Positions 33,790 through 43,629 are shown, counted from the first letter of the stretch. The stretch: 64,000 nt of DNA from JAUVPY01 sp034412795 (GCA_034412795.1 DAOUMD010000292.1:7512-71511), one strand, 5' to 3'. Made by a program: numbers and translations. The notes: generated by a model not told the origin, from the sequence alone.

Positions 33790-33911
33790 GAGTTTTCTCG
33801 GAAAGTACCGTTCGCACGTGGGCGTGCTCACTCCGCCCTGCGTAATGAGGAGCGAGGCACCCCCAGGTGCCGAAGCGTCTGCCCCGTTTGACACTCTTTC
33901 CGAGAGATCTC
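33790..33911 (+). mobile_element. MITE-like element, family A, copy 1
   Basis: The 122-bp element has inverted ends (GAGTTTTCTCGGAAAG and CTTTCCGAGAGATCTC) and is flanked by the direct repeat TATCC (33785-33789, 33912-33916). Its reverse complement matches the element at 61263-61409 nearly base for base, except for 27 extra bases in that copy. It has no coding capacity. It sits between two genes of cluster B. Confidence 0.75.
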
Positions 33912-34021
33912 TATCCGCTGGCAGGCAGACGTAGGGCCTGCCAGCGGATAGGCTGAAGCAAGCCAAGGACGAAAGGTTAGTTTTAGATCATACCCGGCTC
34001 GACTATTATTCGCCAGCAATG

Positions 34022-34543
34022 CTAAATGCACCCACGCTTCTTACACAGCTTCCAATGCTTGGAGTCCTTAGGCGGGTTGCAACTTGATTGGCAATAGTCC
34101 GCTTCGGAGTGAGGCTCCTCGCAAAGAATCTGCAATTTATCTTCCTGACGAATGGCCAGGACCACATTGCGGCTCCAGCCGAGGGGAACATCGTCAAGAT
34201 TCTTGATTTGCAACAAGCACCAGACGGTCTCCTCCGCGTCAGCATCCTCCGGCGGTTCGTAGCGCAACAGATCCAGGTAGGATTCCTTGATCTCATTGCC
34301 CACCTCAAGTTCATCTCCCGGGTCCTGGAAATCACGCACGAACAACCTGAAGTCGCCCTTGAACGTCAACAGCAGCCATTTGACGTCATCGAGGGGGATG
34401 GGTTCAGGCGGGTTAGCCTCCAGAATCTCGCTGACCGTCACCACCTCCGTCATCTCTGACTCTGGGAAAAGGCGCAGGGTGTCATCTACTTTATCTTTGT
34501 GGCGCCAGCGCCAAATCCGCTCCAGTTTGAATTTGCCGAGCAT
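34022..34543 (-). CDS. Hypothetical protein of cluster B
   Basis: The 173-residue product has no signal peptide or membrane segment. Its middle (DVKWLLLTFKGDFRLFVRDF, WCLLQIKNLDDVPLGWSRN) suggests an alpha/beta or beta-rich domain, and five Cys lie in the last 35 residues (ILCEEPHSEADYC, CKKRGC), possibly a metal site. AAAGGAGA precedes the ATG by 7 bases. No family recognised. It lies 36 bases after the TIR-nSTAND-propeller gene and should be co-transcribed with it. Confidence 0.6.
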   Translation of the reverse strand: MLGKFKLERIWRWRHKDKVDDTLRLFPESEMTEVVTVSEILEANPPEPIPLDDVKWLLLTFKGDFRLFVRDFQDPGDELEVGNEIKESYLDLLRYEPPEDADAEETVWCLLQIKNLDDVPLGWSRNVVLAIRQEDKLQILCEEPHSEADYCQSSCNPPKDSKHWKLCKKRGCI

Positions 34544-34579
34544 TGTCCTGTCTCCTTTCTTTATGGACTTAAAGCCAGA

Positions 34580-37444
34580 TTAATCAAGCCAGGTTGCCGC
34601 CTGGCGCGAAGGCAACCAGCCAAACACCCCATACTCGGTGGCCGCATAGAGAAAGTAAGGCTCACGATTGGACGCCGCCAACCACGGCGTCCAACTGGCA
34701 TGAAGGAATTCCTGCTCCGAAGCGATCAACTGGTAGCGCGATCGGTCCTCAGCATCCTGAACCAAATATACATTCCCATTATCCGTGCTGATAAAAACCA
34801 CGCCCGGAGAACGCGGGTCGACTGCTAACTCAACTGCGTCCAGGTCGGCGACCAGTAATTGTACCTGGGCGCGCGCTCCCTGCATTCGAAGACGATACAA
34901 CCCTTGGGTGGTAGCCACATAGAGCACATTCGCGTCGGCCGGATGGGTCACTATGTCCACCACGTAAGGCAATGGGCTCTCCAAGGCAGCGCCCTGCCAG
35001 CTCGCGCCCCGGTCCAGGCTACGCCACACATTTCCCTCGCTGCTACCCACATACACCACAGAGCGCATTCCGTCGACAACAGCGGTGGACAGGGCGGAGA
35101 TGGCTTCCCCTTCCGGGGCCACGTTGATTGCCGCCCAGCTTGCCCCCCCGTCTGTGCTTTTATAGAGATTGGGATGGTCGGCGTCACAGATATAGGCTGT
35201 CTCCGGGTCAAGCGGGTCCAGGGCCAGGTAGTTGACGTAGGTGGCATCCGAAACCGGCCCCAGTTCAAGCCAAGCACCGCCGCCGTTGTTGCTGCGAAAC
35301 AGCGTGCCTGCGGACGTGCCAACGTAGAGCGTTTCAGGCTTATCCGGCGTAAGCGCCACATTGACGATCCATAGGCCGTCGGGGATGGTTAAGACTGTAT
35401 TCCAGCTTGCCCCCCTGTCAAGGCTCTTAAGTAGCCGGCCATCCTCCATACCCACATATAACGTTTCGGGGATTTGGGGATCAACGCCGATTGTGTTCAC
35501 CCACGTCTCCAGGTCGCCAAGTCGGACCCAGCGCTCTCTTGGCTCGAAGAGCCCCGTGTTGGTAGCGAACATCCAGGCAAGGGCGACCAGGGCAATACCC
35601 ACCAGTACTGAAAGCCCCAACACCGCGACTCGAAGCGCTCTCCGCTGGCGCTGGGCGGCGAGTTCGGCCCGCTGTGCTGTGACGCTGGCTGTGATAAAAT
35701 CATATTCCAGGGCACTCAGGTCGGCGGTGGACGACGCCGTCCATTGTTCAACTTCGGTTAACCGGCTGCCACGATAGAGGTAACTCGCGTCGCGCCCGCG
35801 CCGCTCCCATTCCTGCGCTGCTTTGGTCAATTCCCGGTGGATGCGTAGCGCGATACGGTCTGCCTGCAACCAGCGGTGTAACCGTTCCCACTGCTCGATC
35901 AACGCTTCGTGGGCCAGTTCGATAGTGTCTGCACCCGTCGTAATCAACCTGACATCGCTGCGTGAGAGGATGCCGATCAGTCCTTCCACATCCTCTGCGG
36001 CAGTTCCCACCAGGTCCAGTTCTTCACGGCGGACCCGGCGCCGGGTGTCGCTGATGTCCTCGCCCAACGCCACCAAGCGAAGGAACAGATTGCGCGTTAG
36101 ATGTTGCTGCGACTCGTTCAGCTTGGCGTACACTTCCTCCGCCCGTTGGTCAATCGCCCCGCTTACCCCGCCGATGTCCTCGTAGGCGGCGTGCGTCAGC
36201 CACACGCCGTGCCGTCGCTGCCACAATTGCGCCAGCGCGAATTGTAGCAAGGGCAAGGCGGCTGGTTGATCGCGCATATCGTTCACCAACCGGGCGACCA
36301 GTCCTTTCTCAAACATCGCGCCCACCGCCTGCGCCGGTTTGACGATGGCCTCGCGCAACGCATCCCCGCCCATGGAGCCGAGCAAGTGTTGGTTGACTTC
36401 AAGCAAGGCGCGCAGGTCGGGAAAGTCCAGGCAGTGCTTGACAAAGTCCGCGCGCAGGGTCAGCACTACTCTTACTTGTCCTCTCGACCCATTCACCGCG
36501 TCCACCAGGTTGGCGACGAGCTGGCGTTGTTGCTGGCGCACCTCTTCTGGTGCGCCGATGACCTGCGTGAACAGTTCCTCGAATTGGTCTATCACGACCA
36601 ACAGCGTAGCGATATCTGGGTGGTCAGCCAGAAGCGTCGAGATGACAGTGTTCAACCCATCGGCGCGGTCTGCCAGCCGTGTCTCCAGGTCATCGGCTAG
36701 CGACAAGCGGCCGTCCGCCGGCGCTAGCGTCGCCAGTTGATCGGCCAGGGCGCGCAGGGGCCGCGTACCGGGGACCAGGGTGAGCGTATGCCAGCCCTCG
36801 TCCATTGCAGGCAGCAGCCCGGCCAAAACCAGGGATGACTTGCCGCTTCCCGAGGCGCCGACGACAGCCACAAAGGACGATGCGCGTACCTGTTTTAACA
36901 GCCTATTGCACTCGTTGGTCCGGCCAAAGAAGAAAGTCGCTTGTTGCGCCGTGAACGGTTGCAGGCCGGGATAGGGTGCAAGTTCGTCCGGCAAGGTGAA
37001 CGGACCCGCTTGCTCGGGCGGCTGACCTAAGACCCCGGCGACCAACCGATTGAACGCATCGGCATCGTCTAGCCCTGGCCGGAAGTCCACCCAGGTGCGG
37101 CGGGCCAGGAAGCCGGTTAACGATTCCTCCTCCGCGCCGGGAAGCAAGACCGGGATGACGCGGTATTCATCCCGCGTGCGCACGGCATAGTCCAGGGCGG
37201 CACGCATTTCTTCGTTGTGCCAGGGGCTGACGCCGGAGGGACCGATGAAGACGGCCACCGTGGCGCTCTCATCCAGCGCTCCCTCCAGGGCCTCTTGCCA
37301 GGGTTGGCCGGGAATAAGATGCCATTTGTCAAGGAAGGGCTGCAGCCTGGCCTCCTCGCGCAGCCGGTGGGCGATGGCCTCCACCGCCGGCTTATCGGCA
37401 CTGTTATGGGAGAGGAAAACGTGATATAAGGTTTCATCGGCCAT
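34580..37444 (-). CDS. TIR - nSTAND NTPase - Asp-box beta-propeller protein
   Basis: The 954-residue protein has a TIR domain (1-140; VFLSHNSADK; SPWHNEEM with Glu78/79), an nSTAND1 NTPase (about 155-620; Walker A GASGSGKS at 196-203; Walker B LLVVIDQFEELF), one membrane segment (about 635-660) and a C-terminal beta-propeller built of Asp-box/BNR repeats (SLDRGASW, SNNGGGAW, STDGGASW, SLDRGASW). The propeller is the probable sensor, on the other side of the membrane from the TIR if the segment spans it. Its start overlaps the end of the gene upstream by 11 bases, so translation is coupled. Confidence 0.87.
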   Translation of the reverse strand: MADETLYHVFLSHNSADKPAVEAIAHRLREEARLQPFLDKWHLIPGQPWQEALEGALDESATVAVFIGPSGVSPWHNEEMRAALDYAVRTRDEYRVIPVLLPGAEEESLTGFLARRTWVDFRPGLDDADAFNRLVAGVLGQPPEQAGPFTLPDELAPYPGLQPFTAQQATFFFGRTNECNRLLKQVRASSFVAVVGASGSGKSSLVLAGLLPAMDEGWHTLTLVPGTRPLRALADQLATLAPADGRLSLADDLETRLADRADGLNTVISTLLADHPDIATLLVVIDQFEELFTQVIGAPEEVRQQQRQLVANLVDAVNGSRGQVRVVLTLRADFVKHCLDFPDLRALLEVNQHLLGSMGGDALREAIVKPAQAVGAMFEKGLVARLVNDMRDQPAALPLLQFALAQLWQRRHGVWLTHAAYEDIGGVSGAIDQRAEEVYAKLNESQQHLTRNLFLRLVALGEDISDTRRRVRREELDLVGTAAEDVEGLIGILSRSDVRLITTGADTIELAHEALIEQWERLHRWLQADRIALRIHRELTKAAQEWERRGRDASYLYRGSRLTEVEQWTASSTADLSALEYDFITASVTAQRAELAAQRQRRALRVAVLGLSVLVGIALVALAWMFATNTGLFEPRERWVRLGDLETWVNTIGVDPQIPETLYVGMEDGRLLKSLDRGASWNTVLTIPDGLWIVNVALTPDKPETLYVGTSAGTLFRSNNGGGAWLELGPVSDATYVNYLALDPLDPETAYICDADHPNLYKSTDGGASWAAINVAPEGEAISALSTAVVDGMRSVVYVGSSEGNVWRSLDRGASWQGAALESPLPYVVDIVTHPADANVLYVATTQGLYRLRMQGARAQVQLLVADLDAVELAVDPRSPGVVFISTDNGNVYLVQDAEDRSRYQLIASEQEFLHASWTPWLAASNREPYFLYAATEYGVFGWLPSRQAATWLD

Positions 37445-40400
37445 GCCAAATCATCCTTGACAGAGGTTTAGCCCCCAAGTCTCGTTTAGAGCTGGCATCA
37501 GCGCCTGGTGTACCGATGCCAGGTGGTGCCAGGGGCTTGTCGAGGGCCAGTGGCAAGGTGAAGCTAAAAGTTGAACCCCGGTTCAGTTCACTTTCAACCC
37601 AAACCTTGCCCCCCAATAATTCCACAAACATTCGCACCACAGATAGACCCAGCCCGCTACCCTCCGGAGCATAAGTCTCTGCCTGTTCGCTGCGGTAAAA
37701 GCGATCGAAGATGTGCGCCCGGTCTTGTTCAGCGATGCCGACACCTGTATCTGACACATCTACCTGCACAAAGTCATCAGTCATCATCGCCTGGACTGTC
37801 ACCGTGTCCCCTTCCCGTGTGTACTTACAGGCATTGTCAATAAGATTCGCCAGGATCTGCCTCACTCGATCCTCGTCACCACGCACCGCAGGCAAAGCCG
37901 GCGGTAGGTCGAGCACCAAGTCCAATGACTTCTCGACCACCTGCCCGCTGAAGTCATCGACCACGTCTTTGGTCAGTCGAGCCAGGTCCAGAGGTTCAAT
38001 TCGGAGTTTGATGCGACCTGTCTCGATGCGTGACACGTCAAGTATATCGTTCACCAGGCGGGCCACTCGATCGGAATTGTCTTTGATGACCCGTACAAAG
38101 CGACGCTGTTGCTCGCCAAGAGCCTCAAGTTCTTCGCTGAACAGCAAGTCAGTGTAGCCCTTTATCGAGGTAATGGGCGTACGCAACTCGTGAGAGACAA
38201 TGGAGATGAACTCATTCTTCAGGCGTTCAACCTCTGCCTCGCGACTGACGTCGCGCAGGACGGCAACAAAAGTGGGCAACTCGCCCGTTGTTGGCAGGGC
38301 AGGCGACAAATTAGCCAAGACAACCTTCTCATTCGCTTCCAGGCGGAAGTTAAGGCATGGCAACTCGTCTTCCTGCAGAGTCGTCTGAGTGCTGAAATGC
38401 TCCATTCCGCCCATCAATTTGTCGTAGAGTTGCTCGGCTAATGCTTGGTCCGAAGTCGACGCAGCCTGCCCTATGAATTCGCGCAGGTGCCGCCCTTCGA
38501 CTGCGCTGGCATCCAGGCCCAAGATATGTGCAGCCGCCGAGTTTATCAATATCACCTCGCGATTGAAGTCAAGCACAAGCACGCCGTCGGCAATGCCCTC
38601 TACAATGGCCCGAAGCTTGGCTGCCTCTGCCTTTTGGGTGCGTAACATGCGACCCAGCCGCTCAGCCTGGTCTGTGATAAGGTGATATAACTGAGCGTTG
38701 TTGACAGCAGTCGCCACCTGGGTACCTGCTGCGCTGACTAACTTGAGGTGATCGGGCTTGAAGTAGTCAAGCTCTGGATGGAAGAGAAGCAACACGCCCA
38801 GCACATCTTCGCTCACGCTCAGGGGTACCGCCATCGCCGACTTGTGTCGTGGGGTGGCCTCTTTCTCACTTGGAATCCAGCGCGAGTCCTGATTCAGATC
38901 CGGCACGATGGCTGGCTCCCGCGTTTCGAGCACCCAGCCAGCCAGACCCACCCCGCGTCGATATCGAGTCACTTTGCCGCCCAGGGGCAGTTGCTTCGAG
39001 CGTCCCAGCGCAGCCCGGTAGACCAGGTTGCCGGTTTCATGCTCCACCAACAAGATCGATCCGTGAGACACACCCACCGCCCGGTTGATCAGACTTAGTG
39101 ACTTAGTCAGTATGCGATCCAGGTCGAGGCTGGCCGCCAACTCGCTGGTAATGCGATACAGCATCTCCATTCGATCTCTCTCGAGCGTCATGTCTTCCAA
39201 TATCTGAGCCAGTGCCTCGGTTCGCTCCTGTTTCCACCGCTCAAGTGCTTCCCCGATTCCAATGAAGTAGTCAGACAGTTGAGCCTTGGCAACAGCAACC
39301 TCCCGCTTGTGCTCTAGAGATAGCCCTTCTTCGCTCCTGCCCAGCCCTTCTAACTGCTCCAGAACTACCTGTTCCAGTTCCTGTCCCATGCGGCTGACGA
39401 ACTCCAACGACTGAGCATTGGCAATCGCAATTGCTGTCTGGCCAGCCAGGAATCTCAGAACCGACACATCGTTCTTGCTGAGGGCTTCGGGTGTGTCACT
39501 GTGTGCTTCGAACACGCCGATGACTTGATCTCGCACTTTGAGGGGGATGGTCACCACGGGCCCAGCCGACGTATTGCCCAAACCCGAGGTGAGATCGGGC
39601 GCATCTTCGGCTAGCCTGATGTTGATGGCATATTCGAACTTGTCGTTTACCAGACGGCTGACGTGGTCTATCAGGTCGCCGACATTGCGGAACTGTCCTA
39701 TGCCGTCCAGTCCTTCAGCCAGCGCGACGAATCGTTCCTTCCGCTCAATCTCTTGGGCATAGGCTTGTTCGAGTTCTCTCGTTGCCAGGCTGGCTTTCAA
39801 GAACCGATGCTCCAAAGGATTCAGACTGTCGGCATGCTGCTCAGCCCATTCCTCGGCCTGGACCAAACGCGCGCCGCGGTATAGGAAGCTATCGTCTTGA
39901 TAGTTGTCTTGCCACTCTTTGGCTGCTTCGGTAAGGCGGCGATGGATGTGTAAGGCCTCCTGATCCTCCTCAATCCATTTCCACAACCGCGACCAGCCTC
40001 TGACGAGGACCTCGTGCCCTAGCTCTACATATTGTTCTCTGGCTAGATCTTCTCCGCTCGCAGTAGTAATCAGGCGAGACTGGGCGCTGGCCAACACCCT
40101 AACCACCATTTCGACTGTTTTGGACTCGCCCTCGACTGGCAATAGCTCTTGCAGCGGGACCCGGTGTTTTGTCTCTTCGGTGCCCTCCCCAGGCCGGGTG
40201 AGCCGCAAGAGTATTCGCTTACATATCTCACGCTCAGCTTCCGTGAACTGATCATAAACTACTTCAGCCCGCCGTTCTAGCGCACCTTCTACCCCGCCAA
40301 TATCTCGATAGGCTGCGTGAGTCAACCGCCGCCCATCGCGCCCCTCCCACAATTCCAGCAGGGCGTGTTGTAAGAGGGGCAACCCCCCCGGCTGATGCCG

Positions 40401-41588
40401 CACGTCCTTCAACAACCGTTCCACCAGGCCCGGCTCGAACTCGCAGCCCGTCAGTTGCGCCGGCCGTTCGATGGCGCGCCATAGTTCCTCATCCGTCATA
40501 GATCCTATTAGGACCTGGCTATCAGACAGAGCAGCAGCCAAGACCGGATATTCCGCACATTGACCGAAGAAATCAGCGCGCAGGGCGATCAGCACCACGG
40601 TTCGACCGTTCACCGCCCTGGCGGCGTAGAGGAGACTATTGATCAATCCCTGGCGAAGCCCATCGTCGTTGCATAGCGTAAAGATTTCCTCAAACTGATC
40701 CACCAGCACCACCAACCGCCGCTCGAGTGGCGCGTCGCGTAGCGCCAGGCACGTGGTCAGATGCAGCATACTTTCGTCTTGGCATAAGTCACGTATCAGA
40801 TCGCGCAAAGCCGATGGGGTCTGTGCCACACTGGTTACGTTGCTTAGGGATACGGCCAGACTCTCCAGGGGATCGGGGCCGGGCCGGCAGATGACGATAG
40901 GCCACTTATGGCTGCCCTCGATCTCACCCCGTTTCAGCGCGGCGGCCAGCCCGGCCCGGGCCAGTGATGATTTCCCGCTGCCTGAGGGGCCGACGATGGC
41001 CAGAAAGCGGTTGTCACCCCGTAGCGCATCTAGAAGCCATCCAGTCAAGGCCTCTCGCCCGAAGAAAAAGGGGGCGTGCTCGACGTCGAAGAACTGTAGG
41101 CCGCGGTAGGGGCATTCACCTTCGTAGACCGCCTGGCCGGGGCCGGGGCCGGGCTCCACCCCCCGCACCCCACACACCAGCCGGTGGAAAGCATCTTCGT
41201 CGTCCAGGGAGCGGCGGAACTCAACCCAGGTGGTGGCGACCAGGAAGGTCGGCAGGCGGCTGCGCTCGCCGCGTTCGGCGCCGGGCAGCAGCACGGGGAT
41301 GACGCGGAAGCGGCCGCCGCCCTCGCGAACCCGCCGGTCAATCGCCGCCCGCATCTCCTCGTTCTGCCAGGGGCTGGCGCCGCTGGGGCCGATAAAGACG
41401 GCGCAGGTCGCGCAACGCTCCAATGCCTCTTCGATGGCCTCCTGCCAGGGCTCGCCGGGGATCAGGTTCCAGGTATCCAGCCAGGGCTGGATGCCGTCCT
41501 TGACCAGCCGGCGGGCCAGTTCTTCAACAGCCGGTTTGTCGGCGCTGTTGTGGGAGAGGAAGACATGGTATCGGGCTTCGTTCGTCAT
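37434..41588 (-). CDS. TIR - nSTAND NTPase - GAF - PAS - histidine kinase
   Basis: ATG 41588 (after AGAGGA) starts a 1384-residue protein. In order: TIR (1-145; VFLSHNSADK; SPWQNEEM, Glu77/78), nSTAND1 NTPase (about 158-640; Walker A GPSGSGKS at 200-207; VVLVDQFEEIF), a first GAF-like domain (about 650-790), a coiled-coil helix, a second GAF (about 855-1000), a PAS domain (about 1015-1120), then HisKA with His1133 in IVSHELRTP and HATPase with LANLIDNACKY, DTGVGI and GSGLGL. Both the STAND switch and the kinase look functional. This merges innate-immunity-like and two-component signalling in one chain. A likely phosphorylation partner is the receiver protein encoded at 43630-44079. Confidence 0.9.
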   Translation of the reverse strand: MTNEARYHVFLSHNSADKPAVEELARRLVKDGIQPWLDTWNLIPGEPWQEAIEEALERCATCAVFIGPSGASPWQNEEMRAAIDRRVREGGGRFRVIPVLLPGAERGERSRLPTFLVATTWVEFRRSLDDEDAFHRLVCGVRGVEPGPGPGQAVYEGECPYRGLQFFDVEHAPFFFGREALTGWLLDALRGDNRFLAIVGPSGSGKSSLARAGLAAALKRGEIEGSHKWPIVICRPGPDPLESLAVSLSNVTSVAQTPSALRDLIRDLCQDESMLHLTTCLALRDAPLERRLVVLVDQFEEIFTLCNDDGLRQGLINSLLYAARAVNGRTVVLIALRADFFGQCAEYPVLAAALSDSQVLIGSMTDEELWRAIERPAQLTGCEFEPGLVERLLKDVRHQPGGLPLLQHALLELWEGRDGRRLTHAAYRDIGGVEGALERRAEVVYDQFTEAEREICKRILLRLTRPGEGTEETKHRVPLQELLPVEGESKTVEMVVRVLASAQSRLITTASGEDLAREQYVELGHEVLVRGWSRLWKWIEEDQEALHIHRRLTEAAKEWQDNYQDDSFLYRGARLVQAEEWAEQHADSLNPLEHRFLKASLATRELEQAYAQEIERKERFVALAEGLDGIGQFRNVGDLIDHVSRLVNDKFEYAINIRLAEDAPDLTSGLGNTSAGPVVTIPLKVRDQVIGVFEAHSDTPEALSKNDVSVLRFLAGQTAIAIANAQSLEFVSRMGQELEQVVLEQLEGLGRSEEGLSLEHKREVAVAKAQLSDYFIGIGEALERWKQERTEALAQILEDMTLERDRMEMLYRITSELAASLDLDRILTKSLSLINRAVGVSHGSILLVEHETGNLVYRAALGRSKQLPLGGKVTRYRRGVGLAGWVLETREPAIVPDLNQDSRWIPSEKEATPRHKSAMAVPLSVSEDVLGVLLLFHPELDYFKPDHLKLVSAAGTQVATAVNNAQLYHLITDQAERLGRMLRTQKAEAAKLRAIVEGIADGVLVLDFNREVILINSAAAHILGLDASAVEGRHLREFIGQAASTSDQALAEQLYDKLMGGMEHFSTQTTLQEDELPCLNFRLEANEKVVLANLSPALPTTGELPTFVAVLRDVSREAEVERLKNEFISIVSHELRTPITSIKGYTDLLFSEELEALGEQQRRFVRVIKDNSDRVARLVNDILDVSRIETGRIKLRIEPLDLARLTKDVVDDFSGQVVEKSLDLVLDLPPALPAVRGDEDRVRQILANLIDNACKYTREGDTVTVQAMMTDDFVQVDVSDTGVGIAEQDRAHIFDRFYRSEQAETYAPEGSGLGLSVVRMFVELLGGKVWVESELNRGSTFSFTLPLALDKPLAPPGIGTPGADASSKRDLGAKPLSRMIWHGR

Positions 41589-41661
41589 ACCAGGCAATCC
41601 TCTACTACTGCATGTAGACTGTTCGTCTGCAAGAACTCCATCCCGTCCTTCAAACGTTCAC

Positions 41662-41805
41662 TCAAATCGGCCTGGCAGATGGCCCGGGTGTTACTCCCTT
41701 GATGCGCCTGACCAGGCGATGGAAGGCATCGGCGTCATCCAGGCCGCGCCGAAAATCCACCCAAGTCAGACGCCGGAGAAGATGTGTCACTTCACTCTTG
41801 AGCAT
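41662..41805 (-). pseudogene. C-terminal remnant of a TIR domain gene
   Basis: On the minus strand AAGGAAGG precedes ATG 41805. The 47-codon frame encodes THLLRRLTWVDFRRGLDD and then ADAFHRLVRRIKGV, which is the closing segment of the TIR domains encoded on either side (compare TTWVEFRRSLDDEDAFHRLV). The first 100 residues of the domain are missing. It is either a recombination scar between neighbouring TIR genes or a leftover of a lost paralogue. Confidence 0.7.
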
Positions 41806-41826
41806 TTTCCACCTTCCTTATAGAAT

Positions 41827-43620
41827 TCATGCTTGATCGACGTCTGGCCCAGGTGCTTCCCGCCTTATACCACTGAGCAGCCGACGGAAAGCCTGTATAT
41901 CATCAAGGTCACTCTCAAACTCCACCCAGGTGAGTAGCTTAAGGAAGCGAGGCAAGGCTTTGCGCTCGGGCTCCTGCGCTCCAGGGAGAAGCACAGGAAT
42001 AACACGGCGTGATTCATCATGGACTCTATCATCCAATGCCGAGTGCATCTGTTCGTTGGCCCACGGGCCAATCCCGCTTGCGCCGAGAAATAACACAAAA
42101 GTGTGACAAGCATCCATAGCTCTTTCAATAGCTTCCTGCCGGGGTTCACCAGGGATCAGATGCCATTTACTGAACCAGGGTCGTATTCCCGCCTTGACCA
42201 AACGATGTGCCAACGCTTCAACGGTGGGTTCATCATCTTCGTGGTAAGAGAGGAAAATATCGTAATCGCTTGGTTTCTCTATCTTTTGTGGGCCTGCAAG
42301 CGGAAGAACGACGCGGAAGGTGTTCCGGTACAGATCCGGTCTCACAAGCTCACTGAATACCTTTACTTCGCCTCCATGCTTCTCGGCGACTTGCTTTACC
42401 GGAACAAGTCCCAGTCCCAAGTGACCGCTTACCAACCGTCTGGCTTTCTCTCCTCGGTACCTCGGCTCAAACAGTAGGCCCTGTTCCCGTTCTTCCTTGG
42501 TTATCATCATCCCATAGCTCGTAAAATCGATCGCATAGAATTCAGCCCCCAAGCCATGTCCACAAATTTCGATTGTGGAATACTGACCAGTCTCATCCAG
42601 TGAGTAATCAATGGCATTGCGCATCAGGTTCCTAAAAAGAGCTGTTAAATGACTAGGATATAACGGCAGCTCCGGAAACGCTTGCTCATCAAGGGTATAT
42701 GGCCCCCTGATCTGCACACCTTTCGCGGAGGCCTCGGCAGCGTAACCATCGACCGCTTCCTGCAGGAGTTTCTCAATGTCCTCCACAACCAACGCCTCAT
42801 CAAATGGCACCTCTTCGGAGGACGAATATCGAATGGTATCTACCAGCAGATCAAGCTGGTATGCAGCGTCGAGGGTCCGAGCCGCCGTTTCACGAAGTTC
42901 AACACGATCTGCAGACAGGGCGTTTTGCAGCGTATCAGCATTTTCGAGCACGGCCTTGACAGACTTGTCGAGTTCATCGGCTAAACCTGACAGGAATTGT
43001 CGGGTCTCTATATCCTCAACCTCCCGCTGGTCTCTCCTACCTCCGCGTACCCCACTCTGAAAGCCAACTTCAAGCAAACCTATGGCGACTGACAACATAG
43101 CCTTATCAAAATCTGTGTATCGGGGTGACTCATCGGCATGTTCTTCGATGTCGCAGAAGAAAAGGAAATACTCGCGTTCCAATAAGACCACCCGCGACAC
43201 TGCCAGAGCTGACACCGCGCCTTTGAAAATCGCGGGCAAATCATCCAGTCGTTTGTCAAAGTATACAGCAGGTGTACCAGCTTCGATTGTCTTCAACAGA
43301 CCCCGAGGGAAGCACCAATTCAGTCCCTCCAAATCTCTAAAGAGGGGTGATTGCCAGTGAGGTCCACTTTTAGGTCTGACCGAGTCTTTGTCAATTCTTA
43401 GCCAGTCAATTGGGTCCTCTTCGCTTCGATAACCCACAAAGGTTAAGTCTGCACTCAGCACATGACACATGTACTCGGTCAGTGTTGAAAGGAGTCGTGT
43501 TCGGCCAGGATCAGTCTCTGCCCTGGTGATCTCTTTAGCCACATCGACGATTTTCTGCAGATAAGCCAGGAAGTTCCAGAAGGTTGCAAATGCCTCAACT
43601 TGATGGTCAGACTCGGTCAT
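41827..43620 (-). CDS. HATPase (histidine-kinase-like) protein with C-terminal TIR domain
   Basis: The 597-residue protein has a GAF-like N-terminal part (about 30-195), a helical pairing region (about 205-270) without a recognisable phospho-acceptor His motif, and an HATPase_c fold (about 285-435; LFRNLMRNAIDYSL; GHLGLGLVPV). The G1 box reads DFTSYGMMI and lacks the normal DxGxG, so ATP use is doubtful. Residues 452-590 form a TIR domain (YDIFLSYHED; GPWANEQM, Glu523). The sensor half may thus pass a conformational signal straight to the TIR. AAGGAG lies before the ATG. It lies 9 bases after the receiver gene. Confidence 0.85.
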   Translation of the reverse strand: MTESDHQVEAFATFWNFLAYLQKIVDVAKEITRAETDPGRTRLLSTLTEYMCHVLSADLTFVGYRSEEDPIDWLRIDKDSVRPKSGPHWQSPLFRDLEGLNWCFPRGLLKTIEAGTPAVYFDKRLDDLPAIFKGAVSALAVSRVVLLEREYFLFFCDIEEHADESPRYTDFDKAMLSVAIGLLEVGFQSGVRGGRRDQREVEDIETRQFLSGLADELDKSVKAVLENADTLQNALSADRVELRETAARTLDAAYQLDLLVDTIRYSSSEEVPFDEALVVEDIEKLLQEAVDGYAAEASAKGVQIRGPYTLDEQAFPELPLYPSHLTALFRNLMRNAIDYSLDETGQYSTIEICGHGLGAEFYAIDFTSYGMMITKEEREQGLLFEPRYRGEKARRLVSGHLGLGLVPVKQVAEKHGGEVKVFSELVRPDLYRNTFRVVLPLAGPQKIEKPSDYDIFLSYHEDDEPTVEALAHRLVKAGIRPWFSKWHLIPGEPRQEAIERAMDACHTFVLFLGASGIGPWANEQMHSALDDRVHDESRRVIPVLLPGAQEPERKALPRFLKLLTWVEFESDLDDIQAFRRLLSGIRREAPGPDVDQA

Positions 43621-43629
43621 AAGCGTTTC

